64,000 nucleotides of DNA from Cranoglanis bouderius (taxonomy: Eukaryota > Chordata > Actinopteri > Siluriformes > Cranoglanididae): contig CM042539.1 in NCBI GenBank assembly GCA_023630585.1, positions 21,350,255-21,414,254 of the forward strand, written 5' to 3'. Position numbers and translations under genes: made by a program. Positions 59,101 to 64,000 of the stretch are shown here, piece by piece. The notes below the pieces were generated by a model that worked only from the letters and a program-made list of their open reading frames with translations, did no database searches and was not told the origin of the DNA. The stretch's first letter is position 1. Every line of letters begins with the position of its first letter.

Positions 59101-62100
59101 AGACCTGGCAACAGTGTCTATGCTGCCAACTAAATGTATCTGTGGCATCTTTCACTGTAATGTGTTTCTCAGCCTGAACAGTGGTTCTGCCATGTTTTTC
59201 AGATTTCACTCATCCGGTAAACAGATGAATGGTTTGGCATTTTAGTGAACAGTTGTTCCTTTGTATATTGTAATATATCAAACACCCAATTATTAGAACA
59301 TGTCTAATATGTAGATTGGTTGAATGAATAGGGTTTAAACCTGGGTAAATCCCTCGAACAGAGGCAGGTGGAGCCACTTCAGGAAGGCTAGAGACTTTGA
59401 ACAGCGCATGACATCAGTGGAGCTCATCTCTGGTAATCTGGGCAAAAGCTCAGCAGCCATCCTCTGGCACACTTGAGTGTGGTGGAAATGCAGCTTACCT
59501 GCAGGAATGGAAACCAGAAGTCTACTCTGAATCCGAACAACACTGAAAGCATCCGAAACAAAACTGCATGGTAATATCATACAAGATGTATGCAGGTGCA
59601 CACGGTTAAATGTCTCACTGCTGTTACAGTGCCTTGCATTAGTATTCACTCCCCACCCCCCTGACCTTTTACACATTTTGTAGTGTTACAAACTGGAACT
59701 TCTTATCATTCTGAGAACACCATCTCCACAGTGAAGCATGGTGGTGGCAGCATCCATGGGGATGTTTTCAGCAGCGGGGTATGGGAAACTGGTCTGGGTT
59801 GAGGGTATGTTGGACAGAGCAAAGTGCAGGGCAAACCTGTTTTAGTCTGCAAGAGGCCCAGACCTCAAGTCGATTGAGAATCTATGACAATCTGTGTCTG
59901 TGACAGAAACTCTAGTTATATGACTTAGCAGGTTAGGTTTTCTCTAACTCCTAGAAGACTTGTAAACTGTAAAATGCTTTTAAAAGTTGTTTAGAAACAA
60001 GCCACTGGCTAAAAAAACAAGCCGCTCACTAAAGCAGAAGTACATTTTATTTACTGACCATAGGCAAACACGATGTCCAGGAGCAGTGGTGTACTGAGTT
60101 CAGAAGACGGTTTCTGGTGCAGGTGATAGGACAGAGCACGCAAGAGTGGCACCGATCGGCGGCCCTGCAATGCCACGGCTAACGTCGCCCTGCGGATGTC
60201 CTCAGTGCTGAACTTCTCAGCCAACTCCAGGGCCTGGTGCAGACAGATGAGAAGGTAGCATTAGACATTCAGGACACATGGTGGATGGTAAGCTTACTTA
60301 ATTTTGTATAGGTCTTATGGCTACAAGGATCAAGACATCCAAGGCTAAATCCTTTCAATACAGTCACTGATTTTGGGGTGAATTTTGTTCAAATGGTAAA
60401 CAGACCTGCCCAATAATATACCATAATATTTCTGAAAAAGTATTTTATATTGTGAGAACTTGTTAATAGCTTATTAGATATGCCATGTAGTAGTATATAC
60501 CTGCTCTGGCCTTCAGAACAGCAAAAACAGACCTTCGCAAACATGCCATGGTGAAATATGTGCATGTTTGCTGCATCAGCCTGAAGATGGTCCATGTGGC
60601 CAACATTAGAGGACTGTTTTAATGCTGTGTAGGCAAAGAAAACTAATATGTGCTTCGAAAACATTCCCCAAAAGTTCACCACAGAAAAATCCTAGTATTA
60701 TGTCAGTGGACAGGCTGACTCAATGCTAACAGCACGAACGAATTTATATCCAACTGCTATCTGCAGAAATGTTTGGATTAATAAGCTCCCAGCTGAGTGT
60801 ATAAGCTTACGTTATACAACTGTTACATAAGCATGTGGATTCTAGTCCATGTTCATGTTGGACAAAATACAAAACTCTCTAAGACTGTAGTAAAAGATAT
60901 TTACTGTTGATCAGCTGACTTATTTCTAGATGTTTGTAGATCTGAGTATCAGTAAAGTATAAAAATCAGTATTCACATTTTTATTCTTGACATGAAAGAC
61001 AATGTGAAGAGAATGTAGGGGTGATGTTTTTCCCCCCTACACCCGCCAACCAGCAGTAGAAACCCAGCGTCACCGCTATTTCATAAATAGCAGCACCACC
61101 ATTTTTTAATGGTGACCAAGGTTTACAAATTCATAAGTCAAAGCTGACCTAGATAAGCTGACCAAAGATGACCTAAAATGCCTTGAAATTTTATTGGCAT
61201 TTGGTCTGATGGCTGCTTGAAAAAGCAGAAAAATATAAGTTGTGTCCCAAATGACATACTATACAGCCGTGGCCAAAAGTTTTGAGAATGACACAAATAT
61301 TAATTTTTACAAAGTCTGCTGCCTCAGTTTTTATGATGGCAATTTGCATATACTCCAGAATGTTATGAAGAGTGATCAGATGAATTGCAATTAATTTCAA
61401 AGTCCCTCTTTGCCATGAAAATGAACTTAATCCCAAAAAAACATGTCCACTGCATTTCAGCCCTTCCACAAAAGGACCAGCTGACATCATGTCAGTGATT
61501 CTCTCGTTAACACAGGTGAGAGTGTTAACAAGGACAAGGCTGGAGATCACTCTGACATGCTGATTGAGTTAGAATAACAGACTGGAAGCTTTAAATGGAG
61601 GGTGGTGCTTGAAATTATTGTTCTTCCTCTGTTAACTATGGTTACCTGCAAGGAAACACGTACAGCCATCATTGCTTTGCACAAAAAGGGATTCACAGGC
61701 AAGGATATTGCTGCTAGTAAGATTGCACCTAAATCAACCATTTATTGGATCATCAAGACCTTCAAGGAGAGAGGTTCAACTGTTGTGAAGAAGGCTTCAG
61801 GGCGCCCAAGGAAGTCCAGCAAGTGACAGGACCGTCTCCTAAAGTTGATTTAGCTGCAGGATCGGGGCACCACCAGTGCATAGCTTGCTCAGGAATGGCA
61901 GCAGGCAGGTGTGAGTGCGTCTGCACGCACAGTAAGGCGAAGACTTTTGGAGGATGGCCTGGTGTCAAGAAGGGCAGCAAAGAAGCCACTTCTCTCCAGG
62001 AAAAACATCAGGGACAGACTGCTATTCTGCAAAAAGTACAGGGATTGGACTGCTGAGGACTGGGGTAATGTCATTTTCTCTGATGAATCCCCTTTCCGAT

Positions 62101-63957
62101 TGTTTGGGGCATCTGGAAAAAAGCTTGTCCGGAGAAGAAAAGGTGAGAGCTACCATCAGTCCTGTGTCATGCCAACAGTAAAGCATCCTGAGACCACTCA
62201 TGTGTGGGGTTGCTTCTCAGCCAAGGGAGTGGGCTCACTCACAATTTTGCAATTTTGCCTAAGAACACAGCCATGAATAAAGAATGGTACAAAAACATCC
62301 TCAGAGAGCAACTTCTCCCAACCATCCAAGAACAGTTTGGTGACGAACAATGCCTTTTCCAGCATGATGGGGCACCTTTCCACAAGGCAAAAGTGATAAC
62401 GAAGTGGCTCGGGGAACAAAACATTGACATTTTGGGTCCATGGCCAGGAAACTCCCCAGACCTTAATCCCATTGAGAATTTGTGGACAATCCTCAAGAGG
62501 CGGGTGGACAAACAAAAACCCACAAACTCTGACAAACTCCAAGCATTGATTATGCAAGAATGGGCTGGCATCAGTCAGGATGTGGCCCAGAAGTTGATTG
62601 ACAGCATGCCAGGGCGAATTGCAGAGGTCTTGAAAAAGAAGGGTCAACACTGCAAATACTGACTCTTTGCATAAACTTCATGTAATTGTCAATAAAAGCC
62701 ATTGACACTTATGAAATGCTTGTGATTATACTTCAGTAACAGTTAGTAACATCTGACAAAAAGATCTAAAAACACTGAAGCAGTAGACTTTGTGAAAATT
62801 AATATTTGTGTCATTCTCAAAACTTTTGGCCACGGCTGTACACTTATACTATGCACTATACACTCTTCCGTCTAGTGTATGAATTTTAGAAGGGTAGTAT
62901 CATCTCAAATGGCACACTTTCAGTATTGTACTAACTGGAAGTGTATGCTGTTTCCCGGGCGAGGGCAAATTATGTCAAACGCACGTAATGCGATGGCGCT
63001 AGCATAATAAAAATGAATTGGTACATTTTACTGTTTATGTTAATGTTTCCTTTTAAGCCCAACAAGACTTCAGTCACCGTCAGAAGGAGGCGTAATCGTC
63101 TACGAAGGCGATTTTTGCTTGCACAATTTTAAATCAACATAGTAAGTTGTGGTTGTGGCTCTGGCTGCTGGCAATGTAAACATCTTTAGCGCCTCCCCAT
63201 CCACTACGTAAGGAAAGCTGCGACCGTTGAGTGCATGAAGTGTCCATCATTCCAGACTTTGTGTTCTCGATTGAATGAGTGCATCATCTGGGAACTTAAA
63301 GTGCACTTTGTTTTTTTGGGGGGTTTTTCAGTGTGAACACACTAATCACACTATTTACATTACAAAATGGCATAGAATAGTGCATAAGTGTGCGATTTGG
63401 GATGCACTAGTCCCAAATGTGTAGTCGCTATGTCTCTGGTAACACCATGTAACATTAATAATACTAAAGGAGTATAACATTTTAATATTGTTAATATTGA
63501 ATTCAGATGAAATTTTTTTGATTGTGAGCTATCTGCACAAGACTGCAATCACTAGTAGCAGTTTTAGTAGCACTTTTATCACCATTCTCTGTAGACCCTT
63601 GAAATGGTTGTGTCCAGAAGGACAGCTGCTTAGGAGACTTGCCCATTCCAATTCTGAACTGTACACTAACTATTAATAAAAATGCCAATCTGCCTAACTC
63701 ACACCACATACCGCCATCACGTGATGCATGACTTAATGGAATGTACAATTTGTGTGAAAATATAAATTGATATGTTACATATGTATTAACATTGGCCACG
63801 TGTGTGTGTGTGTGTTTACCTTATCTTCCAGCTTTTCCATGAGTGCAGGGGAGACTCTTGCGGCTCGGTTCATAAGCATGGTGACCGTACGTGGGTCATT
63901 CAGCTCTGTCCAGCGCAGCTCCAGTTGCTTCAGCACAGACGTCAGTAGCTCATCTCC
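50209..63957 (-). CDS. tbrg4: FASTKD4 / transforming growth factor beta regulator 4, C-terminal 430 residues (5' end outside window)
   Basis: Nine coding exons: 63957-63820, 60233-60059, 59498-59341, 58203-58093, 57974-57830, 56410-56174, 56026-55915, 53946-53832 and 50310-50209. They join in frame with GT-AG introns and encode the last 430 residues; human TBRG4 is about 630, so roughly 200 N-terminal residues with the targeting peptide lie to the right. FASTKD4 is a mitochondrial matrix RNA-binding protein that stabilises or processes mitochondrial mRNAs. Helical-repeat segments (MLMNRAARVSPALMEKLEDK, LTDVVWALCVFQQ) belong to the FAST region. The C-terminus (LAFVAWEFPHF, LLGRFAMQKRHLQLAGFLVV, VPYFEWLELKTDWQ, YLKDKIGKAV) is a RAP domain. 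Several introns carry transposons, and four splice sites abut UG tracts. No disabling change was seen. Confidence 0.93.
50716..50790. repeat. (AT)n microsatellite in tbrg4 last intron
   Basis: About 37 AT units. Confidence 0.95.
50896..51017. repeat. Foldback element, 40-bp inverted arms
   Basis: Left arm 50896-50935 (GGGATAATCCAC...) pairs with right arm 50978-51017 (...GTGGATTATCCC), 35 of 40 positions matching, around a 42-nt loop. Probably a palindromic MITE in the tbrg4 last intron. Confidence 0.85.
51540..51720. repeat. Interspersed repeat fragment
   Basis: GGTGTTCGACTGGGTTCAG, GATCTGGTGACTGTAAGAGCC and CATCAAACCATTCAGGGAG. Third fragment of the family at 14218 and 34645. Confidence 0.6.
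51860..52112 (+). mobile_element. tRNA-derived SINE with L2-like tail, in tbrg4 last intron
   Basis: Box A-like GGCTCAGGTGGTAGAGCAGG and box B GGTTCGATTCCCGG form a tRNA-like head. The body runs through GCAAGACACTGAACCCCAAG to the tail GTAAAGCGCTTTGTG...GCGCTATATAAGTGCAGACCATT, a 3' end shared with LINE partners. Confidence 0.85.
52120..53205. other. tbrg4 last intron, remainder
   Basis: Unassigned sequence with a (GA)n tract at 52615-52672 (about 29 units). No gene recognised. Confidence 0.5.
53210..53658. mobile_element. MITE with CAGTCCCTCCAGGATT ends, containing a CRE
   Basis: Ends CAGTCCCTCCAGGATT and (complement) CAGTCCGTACAGGATT. Shares internal blocks with 24747-25035. Carries a perfect cAMP-response element TGACGTCA at 53346-53353. 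No open frame. Confidence 0.7.
53832..53946 (-). CDS. tbrg4: tbrg4 penultimate coding exon (RAP domain)
   Basis: 115 nt, acceptor TTTCTCTAG behind a TG-rich tract, donor GAG|GTAGGT. Encodes LAFVAWEFPHFTSRSKDLLG and RHLQLAGFLVVE. Confidence 0.95.
53959..54013. repeat. (CA)n tract against a tbrg4 acceptor
   Basis: An interrupted CA/CCCA tract. In the transcript it is UG-rich and takes the place of the polypyrimidine tract of the exon at 53832-53946. Confidence 0.85.
54096..54397. repeat. Degenerate (CAGA)n tract
   Basis: Imperfect CAGA/CAGG/GACA repeats. The tract resumes at 55605-55665 on the far side of the hAT element, which therefore inserted into it. Confidence 0.8.
54398..55596. mobile_element. 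hAT-type element (1.2 kb) in a tbrg4 intron
   Basis: Flanked by ACAAGTAC on both sides (54390-54397 and 55597-55604), an 8-bp duplication. Ends TAGAGTTGTCA and (complement) TATGGTTGTCA form short inverted repeats, with subterminal GGTACCGAAGTACCGG-like motifs. No transposase frame, so nonautonomous. Confidence 0.85.
55915..56026 (-). CDS. tbrg4: tbrg4 coding exon G (7th in window)
   Basis: 112 nt, acceptor CTATTTAG, donor GAAG|GTGAGG. Encodes AEMVVDSENKPIDLENLEAP and LPQGAR, the linker before the RAP domain. Confidence 0.93.
56137..56173. repeat. (CA)n microsatellite starting at a tbrg4 splice donor
   Basis: In the transcript the donor of the exon at 56174-56410 is itself the first GU of an unbroken (GU)18 run. 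Confidence 0.9.
56174..56410 (-). CDS. tbrg4: tbrg4 coding exon F (6th in window)
   Basis: 237 nt, acceptor CACCACTAG, donor ATATAG|GTGTGT. Encodes GGGSRAENYTLKVLHIAASG and later KALRKDISTVYGWNI; the last block leads into the region before the RAP domain. Confidence 0.92.
56692..57219. mobile_element. TA-flanked MITE, copy 2 (528 bp)
   Basis: CAGTACTGTGCAAAAATCTT at the left and its complement at the right, with TA on both sides. Same sequence and orientation as 21118-21664 apart from small indels. Lies in a tbrg4 intron. Confidence 0.85.
57222..57432. mobile_element. Fragment of the 13362-13955 repeat family
   Basis: ACTCACTGGCCACTTTAAGA at the edge, then AAACTCTAGAGACTG, GAAAATCCCAGTAGCTCACCAG and AAGTCACTGAGATCACA. 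The middle of the family is missing. Confidence 0.6.
57830..57974 (-). CDS. tbrg4: tbrg4 coding exon E (5th in window)
   Basis: 145 nt, acceptor TGTGTGTAG directly behind a TG run, donor ACAG|GTGGGA. Encodes VHEALESSWQSLEPFVLTDV and VWALCVFQQAKSKF. Confidence 0.94.
58093..58203 (-). CDS. tbrg4: tbrg4 coding exon D (4th in window)
   Basis: 111 nt, phase 0 at both ends, acceptor GCCATTTAG, donor AAG|GTAACC. Encodes HFVKNSGKYSTLQMCNLLMA and FAKLNFQP. Confidence 0.94.
58204..59340. other. tbrg4 intron C-D
   Basis: Contains a repeat also seen at 47735-47830 (58283-58450) with an (ATATT)n run at 58378-58402. No snoRNA could be recognised. Confidence 0.45.
59341..59498 (-). CDS. tbrg4: tbrg4 coding exon C (3rd in window)
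   Basis: 158 nt, acceptor CATTCCTGCAG, donor CCCAG|GTTTAA. Encodes GKLHFHHTQVCQRMAAELLP and SLAFLKWLHLPLFEGFTQ. Confidence 0.94.
59629..59940 (+). mobile_element. Tc1-like transposon fragment
   Basis: Opens with ACAGTGCCTTGCATTAGTAT, a Tc1-family terminal repeat, then jumps to a transposase scrap: CACAGTGAAGCATGGTGGTG (TVKHGGG) and GGGATGTTTTCAGCAG. An internal deletion joins the end to mid-gene. In a tbrg4 intron. Confidence 0.7.
60059..60233 (-). CDS. tbrg4: tbrg4 coding exon B (2nd in window)
   Basis: 175 nt, acceptor CTGCACCAG, donor TATG|GTCAGT. Encodes ALELAEKFSTEDIRRATLAV and LLDIVFAYG. Confidence 0.94.
60234..61259. other. tbrg4 intron A-B, unassigned part
   Basis: No repeat or RNA gene recognised in this stretch. 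Confidence 0.45.
61264..62838 (+). mobile_element. Nearly complete Tc1-like transposon in tbrg4 intron
   Basis: 1575 bp, TA-flanked (61262-61263 and 62839-62840), ends CAGCCGTGGCCAAAAGTTTT and its complement. The transposase reads on the plus strand, opposite to tbrg4, from an ATG at 61638 (MVTCKETRTAIIALHKKGF). It shifts frame after GRPRKSS near 61820, resumes at SARTVRRRLLEDGLVSRRAA, passes VIFSDESPFRLFG (first Asp), shifts again near 62240, and ends with QHDGAPFHKAKV (second Asp), SPDLNPIENLW (Glu) and a stop at 62662. All three catalytic residues and both ends survive, so this is a young but frameshifted copy. Confidence 0.92.
62845..63800. other. tbrg4 intron A-B, remainder
   Basis: Unassigned. 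CTATACAGCC and CTGTACACTTATACTATGCAC-like blocks flank the Tc1, so it landed inside an older repeat (the ATGACATACTATA and GCACTATACACT text). Confidence 0.4.
63820..63957 (-). CDS. tbrg4: tbrg4 coding exon A (first in window)
   Basis: 138 nt, phase 0 at both ends, acceptor GTGACAGACAG with a TG run just upstream, donor AAG|GTAAAC followed by a CA run. Encodes GDELLTSVLKQLELRWTELN and DPRTVTMLMNRAARVSPALM. The tandem GACAGACAG offers a second AG four bases upstream that would break the frame. Confidence 0.9.
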
Positions 63958-64000
63958 CTGTCTGTCACACACACACACACACACACACAACTAACCGCAC

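Noticed and set aside
50209..63819. SNORA5-type H/ACA snoRNAs in tbrg4 introns
   Set aside because: Mammalian TBRG4 introns host SNORA5 genes, but I found no convincing two-hairpin H/ACA structure by eye. A covariance-model search would decide.

Overview
The window is vertebrate nuclear DNA, most likely from a teleost fish. It is AT-rich, with GT-AG introns, long CA/GA/TA microsatellites and many Tc1-like transposons, hAT-like elements, MITEs and tRNA- or 5S-derived SINEs of fish type. An ostariophysan such as a catfish is plausible, but nothing in the sequence fixes the species.

Four protein-coding loci can be supported. (1) On the plus strand, a terminal coding exon (6089-6983) of a protein I do not recognise. 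(2) On the plus strand, a complete five-exon glipr2/GAPR-1 gene (15592-20848, 154 residues) with its CAP-domain metal/active-site residues intact. (3) On the minus strand, a complete nine-exon nacad gene (39692 down to 24306, about 1911 residues). One giant disordered exon is followed by the NAC and UBA domains of nascent-polypeptide-associated complex alpha. (4) On the minus strand, the last nine coding exons of tbrg4/fastkd4 (63957 down to 50209), a mitochondrial RNA regulator ending in a RAP domain. Its 5' end lies beyond the right edge. nacad and tbrg4 stand in the same order and orientation as NACAD and TBRG4 on human chromosome 7p13. Two further phase-compatible plus-strand segments (11044-11448) look like exons of an unidentified gene.

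Layout: 1-5400 holds a 5'-truncated LINE with target-site duplication, a 40-bp minisatellite and a truncated Tc1. 6.0-7.5 kb is the unknown gene. 8.6-15.5 kb is repeats: a 5S-derived SINE nested in another SINE, LINE relics, an hAT-type MITE and a tRNA SINE. 15.6-21 kb is glipr2, whose third intron carries a Tc1 interrupted by a SINE. 24.2-39.7 kb is nacad. 39.7-50.1 kb is intergenic DNA with two oppositely oriented Tc1 copies and a pair of RFX-like X-boxes. 50.1-64 kb is tbrg4, its introns full of mobile elements and several splice sites lying against UG or CA repeats.

The genes do not form a pathway. nacad is expected to act with ribosomes or chaperones in the cytosol, tbrg4 in the mitochondrial matrix and glipr2 on Golgi membranes. 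I saw no clear new biological system. The best leads are the UG-repeat-flanked tbrg4 splice sites, the unknown exon with an ADP-ribosyltransferase-like motif, the candidate exons at 11 kb and the paired X-boxes.
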